Below, in pieces: positions 46,953-55,952 of a stretch of 64,000 nt of DNA (positions within the stretch are counted from its first letter, which is position 1; each line of letters starts with the position of its first letter). The DNA comes from Rhodoferax sp. OV413 (GTDB taxonomy: Bacteria > Pseudomonadota > Gammaproteobacteria > Burkholderiales > Burkholderiaceae_C): assembly GCF_900104385.1 (NCBI RefSeq), contig NZ_FNJA01000011.1, forward strand, positions 1 through 64,000, written 5' to 3'. The translations under genes were made by a program, and so were the position numbers. Below the pieces are notes generated by a model. That model was not told where the DNA came from. It searched no databases and saw only the letters and a list, made by a program, of their open reading frames with translations.

Positions 46953-48673
46953 CAGCCCTTATTCGGCTTGTACTGAAACCCCCAAGCCTCAAGCGTCCTT
47001 GTAAAGCCCGGAATTTCGGTGGAGGTTCGCACCCAAACATTGCCACCAAGCATTGTTAGGTCTTCTACCTTTATGCCCAGCGGGCGTGTCAGACGCTGAA
47101 GCGCACTCATCGAGTACGCGGGGGTGAGTGCTGAAGCAAGAGCCCATTCGTCACTAGGTCCTGGGCGCGGTGTAGTGGTCGGCGGACGCTGGTGAACTGG
47201 TGGTGGTGGTGCTAGCGGAGCAGGAGGCGGTCGCGAAGGGGGGGGGGCACGAACGACGCGGGTAGTCGAGGTACCCGGATAGATGTCGAATTCTTTTTTC
47301 AACGTTGCCTCGAACATCTGTTCCCATTTATCCCAGTTGTGAATGCCATCTTGGTGGGTCATCCAAAGAATGCTTTTCGTCTTCTGCTTCAATGAGTTCT
47401 GCGCGCCAGCCGCCAGTCGAAGCGCTCGGGAGGTATCGAAGGGGAGTTCGTTGCGAGCATCGTAGCCATAGAGCGCATTACCCATTCCGCTGAACTCAAC
47501 GGCAACCAAGTTCCCCATTGTCATGATGAAGGCGTTGTTGGAGCCGGAGACGTCCAAGTCACAGACCAAGCCGGCCATTTTCTTGCGCAAAGCGATGAAG
47601 TCGGGTTCTCTTGAACTGCGCGCCGCAGAGCCTAGGGCGAACTCAATATTGCCAATAGCCTTGACGTACCTCTTCCAGAATTCCATCCTGCGTGGGTCGC
47701 CAAGACCATCGTCCGCCAGTTTTGTGAAGAAGGTTTCAATGAATTCGAGTTTGAGCCAATCTGAAACCATCGACCTGGCTGCTGGGTCAACGCCACCCCA
47801 TCGTGTCTCGTTCGAGGGTAGCCAGGGATTTCCCCACCATTGCACAGCGGCATCGCGGAGTTCTTGATGCAGATGGGTACCCGGGACCTTGGCGTAGCGG
47901 TTCAAGATAAGCGTGAGTCCCCGGTCGCGTAGAACTTCGTTTCGACCGAGCAACTCGAGCAGGCGCCGCATCAGCGACTGAAATTCCTGGTTGCCCAGCG
48001 TAGTGGCGCTTTGCACTTGCGAGAGAACAAGTTGCCGCATGAACCAAGAAGCCTTTGCAATGCCAAGCTGTTCGCAGAGCCTATCTACGGCGGATGCATC
48101 GCCACGGAGCAAGGCTTCCACGTATGGCTCACAAGGGGTTGTGCTGAAAAGCTGCGTGTTTTCAAGAGCTGTCGCGACCCATTCAGGGTTTAGGTAACGG
48201 TCACGGATATCGGATGTCCGCTCGCCTAGGTATTCGCGCAGAACGTTCCAATTGCTTTGGCCTACGACATTGCATTCTGGATGCATTGCGTCGTATGTGA
48301 AGTAGCTCTTAACTAGACCCTGGTAGCAGCGGCGAAATGCGCTGGGCTTAGTCCGAAACGTTTCAACGCCATCGAGCACTAGCCGAAAGCGTGAGCGGTC
48401 TTCAAGGACACAGGGACCACGTTGAATATGGGGAATGCAAAGTCCCCAGGACAGGAGATACGCGTCCTTGAAGGTCGAAAGCTCCTGTCGCTCCCAAAAT
48501 TGACGAACCGCGTGAAGTTGGTGGTCTTCAGGCACCTCTGACCGTTGGCTGGATTTGGCCCGCGCCACCATCTCCGCCAAGACGCGGTCTATACCTTCAT
48601 TGGCCTTAACTGGCTTTGCCCCCAGCTCTGAGCCAGGCAGCAGCAGCGACACAAGTTGGTTTAGAGCACTCAT
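46943..48673 (-). CDS. zorC: ZorC: EH-signature protein (type I Zorya)
   Basis: A 576-residue cytosolic component proposed to bind DNA and link the ZorAB motor to ZorD. The body is helical with the EH_Signature region at about 350-460, including VAVEFSGMGNALYGYDA (Glu) and TKSILWMTHQDGIHNWDKWEQMF (His). A proline-rich linker (about 480-510, PPPSRPPPAPLAPPPP) leads to a small C-terminal domain ending GFQYKPNKGWWK. It overlaps zorB by 4 bp and zorD by 10 bp. The proline-rich linker with a separate C-terminal module is not something I remember as standard for ZorC. Confidence 0.9.
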   Translation of the reverse strand: MSALNQLVSLLLPGSELGAKPVKANEGIDRVLAEMVARAKSSQRSEVPEDHQLHAVRQFWERQELSTFKDAYLLSWGLCIPHIQRGPCVLEDRSRFRLVLDGVETFRTKPSAFRRCYQGLVKSYFTYDAMHPECNVVGQSNWNVLREYLGERTSDIRDRYLNPEWVATALENTQLFSTTPCEPYVEALLRGDASAVDRLCEQLGIAKASWFMRQLVLSQVQSATTLGNQEFQSLMRRLLELLGRNEVLRDRGLTLILNRYAKVPGTHLHQELRDAAVQWWGNPWLPSNETRWGGVDPAARSMVSDWLKLEFIETFFTKLADDGLGDPRRMEFWKRYVKAIGNIEFALGSAARSSREPDFIALRKKMAGLVCDLDVSGSNNAFIMTMGNLVAVEFSGMGNALYGYDARNELPFDTSRALRLAAGAQNSLKQKTKSILWMTHQDGIHNWDKWEQMFEATLKKEFDIYPGTSTTRVVRAPPPSRPPPAPLAPPPPVHQRPPTTTPRPGPSDEWALASALTPAYSMSALQRLTRPLGIKVEDLTMLGGNVWVRTSTEIPGFTRTLEAWGFQYKPNKGWWK

Positions 48674-49383
48674 TTCAGGGCGCAGTCCCCAAAGTTGCCG
48701 CGTTGCCGCATCACGTCTGCCCGATTTTCGTCAATGCCGAGGAATTCCATACGCATTTCGACGCGGCGGCTTTCCTCGTCAGTGTCCTTTGCTGCATTGA
48801 ACGAATAACCGCCAACCAGGAACAGGCTACGAACGTCTTCTTTTTGCGGGTCGGACAGGAGGTTGGCTCCGGTTCCCGTCGCGAACATCGTGCAGAGGAC
48901 ACGCTGACTGCGTTGCAAGCTTAGGTTTAGATTGCTAAGGTAAGACCCAGTTTTGTCGGTATAGCCTTCAACGACTACGCGCTTTAATACCCTTTTACCG
49001 AGGTCTTCGTTGGCCAGATTCAGGATTTCGGGCACGAACTGTCGGAGTACGTTTTCCTGCTCGGCAGACAGATTCGACTTCCCGAATGCGAAGCGAGCTC
49101 TGTCTCCGAAGTCAATTACCCGGCGTTCCTTGTCGACCTTGATGCCGTCGTAGCGCTTTGCAGCCTCGGTAAAGCGAGCAAGGATAAGGTCAATGTCCTT
49201 GCGGTGCTGCTCCTCCTTTTTCTCGCGCTCCGACACATTCGTGGTGACTGCAAGGAGGGCAACTCCCATGACGACGAGGAAGAGAACCATCAAGGCCGTC
49301 ATCAAATCCGCAAACGATATCCAGAAGGGCTTTTCAGCTTCGTCCCGGTTTCCGCGCTTAACGGCAATTCGTGCTCCGAGCAT
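48670..49383 (-). CDS. zorB: ZorB: MotB/OmpA-type stator subunit (type I Zorya)
   Basis: A 237-residue inner-membrane protein that anchors the Zorya motor to peptidoglycan. One N-terminal TM has the ion-binding aspartate in FADLMTALMVLFLVVMG (Asp26), as in MotB. A coiled linker follows (about 50-85), then a C-terminal OmpA-like peptidoglycan-binding domain with VEGYTDKTGSYLSNLNLSLQRSQRV. The start lies 2 bp after the zorA stop and the end overlaps zorC, so stoichiometric co-translation is likely. Confidence 0.93.
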   Translation of the reverse strand: MLGARIAVKRGNRDEAEKPFWISFADLMTALMVLFLVVMGVALLAVTTNVSEREKKEEQHRKDIDLILARFTEAAKRYDGIKVDKERRVIDFGDRARFAFGKSNLSAEQENVLRQFVPEILNLANEDLGKRVLKRVVVEGYTDKTGSYLSNLNLSLQRSQRVLCTMFATGTGANLLSDPQKEDVRSLFLVGGYSFNAAKDTDEESRRVEMRMEFLGIDENRADVMRQRGNFGDCALK

Positions 49384-49385
49384 GA

Positions 49386-51443
49386 TTAACGGCGGGCGGG
49401 GGCCAAATTACCCATTGCCGAAAGTGTGAGTTCAAGTTCGCTGACGCCGGAGGAAAGCATGCCAACCGCGCTGCTCAACTTCGCATGAAACTCTGTGTTC
49501 GCCGTGTCGAGGGTGCGTTTCACTTGTGTCGCAAAGGAAGTATGGGCGTCGCCAAGTACTTTACTGACACCCTCCAGATACTCGTCCGCCTGCAGCTGGG
49601 CTGCGCCGAGGCGAGTCGCAGAATTCTCAATACGGGCCAGAATGTCGCCAGTGAGGGTTGCCTCTTTCCGTGCGGACTCTACGGTTGAACGTAGCTCCGT
49701 GACCAAGTGACCGACTGCTTCGCGCTGGACTTTGTAGTCGCGTAAAAGGTCCTGCATCGCGGAAGCGCCTGAGGTGAGCGCGCCAGAGGTTTCTGACAAC
49801 CTGGACGTGACATCTGCCGCTTGCCCTAAAACGGAAGACACACGTTCACCTGCATTTGCGAAATTCCTTGAAGCGGTGCCGAGTTGTTCCGCTCCGGCAT
49901 TCATTTTGTCGACCGATGTACTGGTGGCGTGCGTCAGCGCTGCGACGCTCTGTGCCATCTGGGTTGACACTGCGCTCATCTCCCTGATAGCGCTTTCCAC
50001 CGATTCCGACATGCCACTCACGGCACTCTGGGCGCGCTCCGTCATCGCCAGCTCCCGGCTTTGGTTCCTCTCGAACACGCTACTTTGGGAGGTATTTAAG
50101 GCAGAAAGCATTTCCGCCACCTGGGTGCCGATTGACTCGAGGGTTGTTTGCAGCTTCTGGTTAGTCTCCGACTGGGACGACGCTACCAACTGGCGGATTT
50201 GGTCAACGAAGGCACTAGACTGAGTGTTCATAGCTTCCTGCCGTGCCTCCATCTTCTCAATCGCCTGCGCCATGCGTTCTGCCATAGTGTCAGTTGACCT
50301 GCGACTCGATTCTTCGATGTTGGCTACGAGTGTTTGAAGGGTGCTCACCGCTTCCTGAATGCTCCGAGCCGTTTGTTGATTCAGGTCACTTAAGCCAGTA
50401 ATCTGCCCACCGAAGAGGTCGTTCAGCCGTTGGCTGAAGCTTGCCATTACATCCTGAAGCATACGAACGGCGGAAGCGCTCTGGTCGCCACTTGCAGATT
50501 TGACGGTGTTGGCTATGTCCTGTAACGGGCCTTGTAGGCTTTGTTGAATGCTCTCAGAGATGGCTGCACCGAGAGCCTTGTTGTCTTCACGCGTCGCTTC
50601 AACCTGTTCGCGCGAGTTTGCGGCTAACCTGTCTGCGAGCGACGCCTGTTGCTCCCGGGCGGAAGAGATTTGGGCACTCGTGAGCTCACGAAGAAGTTCG
50701 CCAAGCTCTGTGACCAACGCATCTTTCAGGATTTTCGATTGGCTTGCGGAGTCTTCGGATGCTTTGACAAGTCTTGACAGGTACTCTTCACCAGCACCTG
50801 AGTCAAATCTCGCATCGATGGCATGTGCAATCTCTTCCGTCTGGCGGTAGAGAGCTGCAAGGAGAAGCTTTTCAAGAAGCGTGACCACCATCGCGGCGGT
50901 AATGGCCGCTGCGGACACTAGAAAGGCTTCGCCAACATAGTGCATGAGCGAAGTGAGGCTTGCTCTAACAGTGGCGGCGTTTTCACTCACCTGAAAGGTT
51001 TTTAGACCTTCAATGAGGCCGCTGAATGTGCCAATGATGCCAATACCAGTGAATAACCCGGGAAGATGCTTGAAGAATTCGGTACGTAACCGACTGTCTA
51101 CAACAAATTGACTATTGAAGTACAGCTCCGCCGGTACCGTAGCGCGCGTTGCTAGAACTACCATTTGCCCATCTCGCTCTTCTCGCTGGATATGCAGCGA
51201 GTCCTGGTATTCCTTCCAGAGATGGGCGAGGCGCTTGTCGTTCGAAAAAACCTTCTGAAATTCCGAAGAGGGGTTCTTTGAGTCGAATTTTTTTATGCGG
51301 CGCTGTAAGTCGTTCAGCCGAACCCAGTGCAGCGTGCCAGGAACTAAAAAGATAGTTAGAAAAACTAGAATCAGTAAGGTTAGTACGCCGCCCGTGGCTA
51401 ATACCGGCGCTGGAGTGGTCGCCAGGAATGTTTGGAAGTTCAC
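49386..51443 (-). CDS. zorA: ZorA: MotA/TolQ/ExbB-type motor protein with long helical tail (type I Zorya)
   Basis: A 685-residue inner-membrane protein forming the proton-driven motor pentamer around ZorB. An N-terminal TM (about 14-37) is followed by a cytosolic loop and two further TMs: FFKHLPGLFTGIGIIGTFSGLIEGL (about 125-150) and GEAFLVSAAAITAAMVVTLLEKLLLAAL (about 173-200). Then comes a tail of roughly 470 residues, nearly all helical and rich in A/S/Q/E (for example ELLRELTSAQISSAREQQASL). This long tail is the feature that distinguishes ZorA from flagellar MotA and is thought to carry the signal into the cytoplasm. First gene of zorABCD. Confidence 0.93.
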   Translation of the reverse strand: MNFQTFLATTPAPVLATGGVLTLLILVFLTIFLVPGTLHWVRLNDLQRRIKKFDSKNPSSEFQKVFSNDKRLAHLWKEYQDSLHIQREERDGQMVVLATRATVPAELYFNSQFVVDSRLRTEFFKHLPGLFTGIGIIGTFSGLIEGLKTFQVSENAATVRASLTSLMHYVGEAFLVSAAAITAAMVVTLLEKLLLAALYRQTEEIAHAIDARFDSGAGEEYLSRLVKASEDSASQSKILKDALVTELGELLRELTSAQISSAREQQASLADRLAANSREQVEATREDNKALGAAISESIQQSLQGPLQDIANTVKSASGDQSASAVRMLQDVMASFSQRLNDLFGGQITGLSDLNQQTARSIQEAVSTLQTLVANIEESSRRSTDTMAERMAQAIEKMEARQEAMNTQSSAFVDQIRQLVASSQSETNQKLQTTLESIGTQVAEMLSALNTSQSSVFERNQSRELAMTERAQSAVSGMSESVESAIREMSAVSTQMAQSVAALTHATSTSVDKMNAGAEQLGTASRNFANAGERVSSVLGQAADVTSRLSETSGALTSGASAMQDLLRDYKVQREAVGHLVTELRSTVESARKEATLTGDILARIENSATRLGAAQLQADEYLEGVSKVLGDAHTSFATQVKRTLDTANTEFHAKLSSAVGMLSSGVSELELTLSAMGNLAPARR

Positions 51444-51988
51444 TTTTTCTTCACTTTTGAATCTGAGTTTTTAACCGTTGTCTTGGACGGGCATGCGGTA
51501 CGGCGACGAGCGCAAATAGGGACCTAGCGCTAAAGCGTTCTGGAGGTAAATGCGCAGGCTGGTGTTCGTTTTTGCCTGCAAAATGCATTGATGTATCTGT
51601 GATGTTCTACCATAGATGTATCGAAAAGCTTCTTGCCTTTGGGCGTATTAATTCCAGGCAGCAGGCATACTGTTTGGTTGAGCCGCTAAGGGATACCGCC
51701 CAATGATGGAGGCTGTTTAACTTCCAGATGTTCTGCTGAGATATGACGAGTCGGGAAGGGGGGATGGTTGGGTGCGTCATTTAGGGGGCGTTGCTGGTCA
51801 AATCTTGCCTCAGCTCTAAGTTATTCAAATTTGCTCCAACCTTAGCGTCACTAGTTCATCCTCAAAATTGATGATGATTTTTGGCAATATCTGGTGTCGA
51901 GAAGCCTCCTAGGATGAGAACCGTTTGCAAATATGGTCAGGCCTGCGCAACGCTGGTTCGGGTACTGTTTGTGGTTGTCTAAACTTGG
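51444..51988. other. Intergenic region upstream of zorA
   Basis: About 545 bp between the zorA start and the end of the S1/P1 nuclease gene. No supported gene is seen. A direct repeat GATGTATC occurs at 51590-51597 and 51615-51622, about 150 bp upstream of zorA, and could be a regulator site. No clear sigma-70 promoter or terminator could be fixed by eye. Confidence 0.4.
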
Positions 51989-52771
51989 TTACTTGAATGT
52001 GGCATTCAGAACGTCGGCCAATCGTGCTCCGGCAACAGCAAGACGCCGCTCTACGACTGGTGTGTATCGCTGTATGTACGGCAACTCCACCAGGCGCTCA
52101 GGGTAAAACCCTTGCTGGGAAACGATGGTGCAGGATTCCTCTGCAGCGTTTACCCCGTTCAAATTCTCTAAGGGCATCCCAGCTGTCAACTTTTGCAGTC
52201 GTACGGCCATGGCCTCGGGCTCTTCACTAAGGTTCTTGATGAGCCCTGAGTCCCATACCGCATGCAAATTGCTGCCCTTCAAGAACGCCTGGAGTTGGTA
52301 CTTATTGCCCCCTTTGTCGTCCTGGTAGCCAGCATGCAGCGGTTGGTGCACATCGCCGACGAAGTGGACCAAGTATTTCAGCGCAGTCAATTTACTATTG
52401 TCCGGCGCCCGGGAGCCCAAGATTTCTAGCTGCTTTTTGATGGCTCCCACAACACAGCGACCATCAGGACAATCCCGTTGCTCGACGTATACACAGTCGC
52501 CACGGGGAAAGTTGATGTAATGCCAAGGTGCCGTTGATGGGTTACGGTGCTCGTCTGCCCAGGTAGAAATAGACGGCAAAGTGTCTCCGGATTCCTGGGC
52601 GAGCAGGCGGTCAACCTCTGCTTTGGCCTTGGGGCTAAGCTGGGACTGCGCAATGAGCGCGATGACCTGGTGACCTTCTGTGCCCCAGGCATGTGCTACC
52701 GACAAGGTGGTCAGGACCATCGCAGCACCGGTAAATAGCGTGCGTGTCAGCATCTTCAGTATGGGACTCAT
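51989..52771 (-). CDS. S1/P1-family zinc nuclease, secreted
   Basis: A single-strand-preferring nuclease, phospholipase-C/P1 fold, with three zinc ions. The mature N-terminus WGTEGHQ follows a signal peptide ending SVAHA, and the N-terminal Trp is itself a zinc ligand in the family. Other ligands are in STWADE, WHYINF, YLVHFVGDVHQPLHAG and NLHAVWDSGLI, so the site looks complete. I use the ATG at 52771, giving 260 residues. A stronger Shine-Dalgarno (AAAGGAG) precedes an in-frame ATG at 52846, which would add 25 residues and an unusually long signal peptide. It lies alone between Zorya and Qat, divergent from qatA. Periplasmic digestion of DNA or RNA is expected. Confidence 0.87.
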   Translation of the reverse strand: MSPILKMLTRTLFTGAAMVLTTLSVAHAWGTEGHQVIALIAQSQLSPKAKAEVDRLLAQESGDTLPSISTWADEHRNPSTAPWHYINFPRGDCVYVEQRDCPDGRCVVGAIKKQLEILGSRAPDNSKLTALKYLVHFVGDVHQPLHAGYQDDKGGNKYQLQAFLKGSNLHAVWDSGLIKNLSEEPEAMAVRLQKLTAGMPLENLNGVNAAEESCTIVSQQGFYPERLVELPYIQRYTPVVERRLAVAGARLADVLNATFK

Positions 52772-52959
52772 CGGGTCAAGAATCCGTAAACGAGCAGAAA
52801 CCCTAAAAGACCCAGGACGCCCCACAAAAGCAAGGTACACCTTCATGGTTTCTCCTTTAGTGCCAAAGGCCGAACAACCCTGTTGAGAGCCTGGACAGCG
52901 CGAGGGTGAGCGAGAAACACCGCAGTCATACCTGGGTGGTTTTGTTATTTGCATCTAAT

Positions 52960-52991
52960 AAGTATACGTTTAAAAAGTATGTTCGTATAAT
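52960..52991 (+). promoter_or_regulatory. Candidate promoter element upstream of the qat operon
   Basis: A perfect TATAAT (52986-52991) is preceded by a near direct repeat, AAGTATACGTT (52960-52970) and AAGTATGTTCG (52975-52985). No consensus -35 is visible at 17 bp. It lies 239 bp before qatA in an AT-rich patch and may drive qat, with the repeat as operator. Confidence 0.35.
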
Positions 52992-53229
52992 TTATGTATT
53001 GATGCACAATATCCAAATGACAAAAAAACACCAGAACCCCTGGATATGGTTCGGCCCGGAGGATGGAGTTCACGGGCTTACGTTTACGGTCGGAATGAGG
53101 AGCGCACCCGAGGTGTAGCAGATTGTTTTGTTGAACGAATCGGTGGTGAAGGTCGTTTTACAGAGCTCCAACGGTACTTGAACCTAGCTTTCACCAACAG
53201 TTGAACAATTAGCAAGGGAGGAACTGCCA

Positions 53230-55080
53230 ATGTGGCATGACAACGAAACAACGGTTGACTACTTAAATTTTGGAGTGGTCGCAGATGCTTGCACAAACCT
53301 TCTCCAGCAAGCAGATGGGTCCCCCATCTCCATCGGAGTCTCCGGGGGGTGGGGCGTTGGAAAGTCTTCTCTTGTGCGGATGATTGCAGAAAGACTGGAT
53401 ATTGCTACGGTACCTGGCGACAACACTTACGTAGTTGTCACCTTCAATCCTTGGTTGTACCAAGATTTTGAAGGGGCCCGTAGCGCCTTGTTGCAGCTCG
53501 TAGGCGACGAAGTATTGCGGCGCGCCGCCTCAGATGAAGCAATATTTAAGAAAGCTAAGCGCCTACTGCAACGCATCAATTTGCTTAGATTGGTGCAGAT
53601 GGGTGGCGAAGTAGCAGCCACAATTGCCACAGGAATTCCTGTTGGTGCCATCGGACGAGCACTCTTCAAAGTCGGGAGTATCTTTGGACCTGACGAAGAA
53701 GCCAAAGAGGGGGGCGATGCAAAATCTGAGAAAACCGAGAACGATACTGCGCTGCTAAAGCCAGCAGAGCCTGTCTCGTTACCCAGTGAGATTCAAGCCT
53801 TTCGAGACGCACTGGAAGAGCTTCTGCGCGAACTGAAAATCACATTGGTGGTTTTCGTTGATGACCTTGACCGATGTTTACCCAAGACAGCTATATCTAC
53901 GCTGGAGTCGATTCGACTTCTACTATTTCTTAAGCGAAGTGCTTTCGTGATTGCCGCGGACAACGAATTCATTCGAGGTGCCGTACGGGTCCACTTTGAG
54001 GGGACAGGCATCACCAGCGACATTGCCACAAACTACTTTGACAAGTTAATCCAGGTTCCCTTGCATGTTCCTCGGCTAGGTGTAAACGAGGCAAAGGGTT
54101 ACCTGGCACTTTTGCTTCTGGAGCGAGCCAACAAGGATAACGAATTTGACAGCGAAAGGTTTAAGCGAGCGCTGGCCGCCGTTCCAGAGCGCTTGCGGAC
54201 CAGCTGGCGCGGTGATGCTGTCACAACGGACTTTCTCCATAGTCTTGTAGACGTGGGAGACTCCCGAATGGTCGGACTAATGGACCTAGCTGAAGGCTTG
54301 GCTCCGCTTCTGACACAGTCCAGTGCGGTCAATGCTAACCCGCGTTTGATGAAGCGATTTCTTAATACCGTTTATCTCAGGTCAGCGCTGGCGAAACCAC
54401 AGGACATTGAGCTGGATATTCGTGCACTGGCAAAGTGGCACCTTGTGGAGCGATGCGACGAGACCTTGGCAAACGCTCTTGCCGCTTTGGTAACTTCGGC
54501 ATTGGATGGCCGCGTGGATGTCCTGCGTCTGGCGGAGGCTGCGGCTTTGGACGGTACAGCTCTGCCAGAACTATTTAAGAATGATTTCATGACCAGGGAG
54601 TGGCTGCAACTTCATCCGGCACTGGGGGAGACTGACCTGCGGCCGCTACTTCATCTGAGTCGAGACACTGCGACACGCGATTTTGGGGCTGATGATTTGA
54701 CGTCAGAGGGTAGAGCCCTCCGTGACGCCTTTGTTGTTGTCACCAGTGCAAATGAGCCGCTGACGCAGGCTATTCGCAGCGCCGGTTCGACCCAGGCCAG
54801 GTTGGCTATGGGCCGAGCTTGGCAGATAAAGGCACCGAAACGCACTTGGAAGCGCGGGGAAGACATTGTCATGTTGGTCGAGTCTTGCAAGGTGTTTCCT
54901 GAATTGTCCGCCGACGCGTCTGTACTCTTAGCACAAGCGCCAGTAAGTGAGGTTGGACCGGGGATTATTCCGACTCTTTATGAACAGACCTGGAGCCATT
55001 CCGTTATTGACACTTGGGAAAAATCATCGACCGTGGCTACTCCGGTCAAGAACGCAATCAAGGCTAAGAAGGCACGTTAA
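53230..55080 (+). CDS. qatA: QatA: KAP-family P-loop NTPase
   Basis: ATPase of the Qat anti-phage system. The 616-residue protein has a KAP NTPase domain: Walker A GGWGVGKSS (39-47, Lys45) and Walker B VVFVDDLDRC (Asp211, Asp212). Between them lies an insertion with hydrophobic VAATIATGIPVGAIGRALF (about 138-156) that may touch the membrane. The C-terminal half is helical with LMKRFLNTVYLR, typical of KAP proteins. A GGGAGG ribosome site precedes the ATG at 53230. Its TAA stop overlaps the qatB ATG (TAATG). The four-gene order matches the system described as QatABCD. Confidence 0.92.
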   Translation: MWHDNETTVDYLNFGVVADACTNLLQQADGSPISIGVSGGWGVGKSSLVRMIAERLDIATVPGDNTYVVVTFNPWLYQDFEGARSALLQLVGDEVLRRAASDEAIFKKAKRLLQRINLLRLVQMGGEVAATIATGIPVGAIGRALFKVGSIFGPDEEAKEGGDAKSEKTENDTALLKPAEPVSLPSEIQAFRDALEELLRELKITLVVFVDDLDRCLPKTAISTLESIRLLLFLKRSAFVIAADNEFIRGAVRVHFEGTGITSDIATNYFDKLIQVPLHVPRLGVNEAKGYLALLLLERANKDNEFDSERFKRALAAVPERLRTSWRGDAVTTDFLHSLVDVGDSRMVGLMDLAEGLAPLLTQSSAVNANPRLMKRFLNTVYLRSALAKPQDIELDIRALAKWHLVERCDETLANALAALVTSALDGRVDVLRLAEAAALDGTALPELFKNDFMTREWLQLHPALGETDLRPLLHLSRDTATRDFGADDLTSEGRALRDAFVVVTSANEPLTQAIRSAGSTQARLAMGRAWQIKAPKRTWKRGEDIVMLVESCKVFPELSADASVLLAQAPVSEVGPGIIPTLYEQTWSHSVIDTWEKSSTVATPVKNAIKAKKAR

Positions 55081-55952
55081 TGGGAACATCTACATCTAGT
55101 AAGGGTGGTAAGACCGGGTCTCCCTTTGACCCTGAGTGGCTTGCAGGCGATGGTGGAGGCTCCGGTGCTGGTGACTTGCCTATTACTCCAGATGCTGTTG
55201 ATGGTGACGCAAGCCCAAATCAAGACACAGATGCCGACTCCGACGGTGCCGATTCTGCTGCAACTGAAGGGGATGCCGCGGCAGACCTAGGAGCTATCGC
55301 TCCGAACCGGAGATACGCAGAGGCTCGAACCAAGATGTCTGCGTATTTTTCTGGTGGCGGGCGTGAGTCTCTGCGTTCCGCTACCAAGAGTATGGTCAAC
55401 AAAGGCATGGGGGGGCCGCGGCGTGCGGCATCCACGATGCGCCGCACTTCGCAAGGGGTTGGACAGTTAGGCCAATTCCTCACTTCAGCTCGTGACCGGA
55501 CGGACCCAAAGGTTGTGGATTGGGTTGAACGAGTCCGTCAGGCGAATCTGTCAGCAAGTGACCTTGTGCTGGAACTTGTGAAAGAGGTTATCCCAGATAC
55601 CGGCAGTGTTGACGATGAGTCCCTTCGTAACGCTGCGGCTGAGGCGTTGGGAATGCTTTATGAGTTGGACCCGAACGTGGACATTCTTGCGCTTACGGAC
55701 CAGCAAATCGCAAATGTGATGGCGTTCACCATTTCAAACGAAGTATGCAATCGAATGGACATGCAACTCGGCCAGACCTACGAACGACTCAAGTTCGACC
55801 CCCACGAGGTGCAACTGTACCGCCAGGACATCAAGGAGTATGTGATGGCCGAGGTGTCTGTTGTGATGGGGCGGTTCACGCCGAACAACTTGAATCCTCA
55901 GCAGCTTGCGCGCGAGGTATTGGCGTCCTCTTTACAGGTATTCGCTCAATGA
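55080..55952 (+). CDS. qatB: QatB: Qat system component of unknown function
   Basis: A 290-residue protein. The first 80 residues are low-complexity and acidic (G/S/D/A-rich, for example PDAVDGDASPNQDTDADSDG). They are followed by a basic stretch (YFSGGGRESLRSATKSMVNKGMGGPRRAASTMRR) and a helical C-terminal domain (about 140-290, SASDLVLELVKEVIPDTGSV). This layout matches the QatB proteins of known operons. There is no enzyme motif. Start overlaps qatA stop; stop overlaps the qatC start (ATGA). Confidence 0.88.
   Translation: MGTSTSSKGGKTGSPFDPEWLAGDGGGSGAGDLPITPDAVDGDASPNQDTDADSDGADSAATEGDAAADLGAIAPNRRYAEARTKMSAYFSGGGRESLRSATKSMVNKGMGGPRRAASTMRRTSQGVGQLGQFLTSARDRTDPKVVDWVERVRQANLSASDLVLELVKEVIPDTGSVDDESLRNAAAEALGMLYELDPNVDILALTDQQIANVMAFTISNEVCNRMDMQLGQTYERLKFDPHEVQLYRQDIKEYVMAEVSVVMGRFTPNNLNPQQLAREVLASSLQVFAQ

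Noticed and set aside
52771-52840. A short TM-like peptide in another frame whose TGA overlaps the S1/P1 ATG
   Set aside because: It would need a TTG start, is about 20 residues, and the overlap could be chance. Worth noting only because it has a Shine-Dalgarno-like AAGGTG upstream.
53017-53118. A 33-codon frame (MTKKHQNPWIWFGPED...) upstream of qatA
   Set aside because: ATG and protein-like composition, but no ribosome site, no family and very short.
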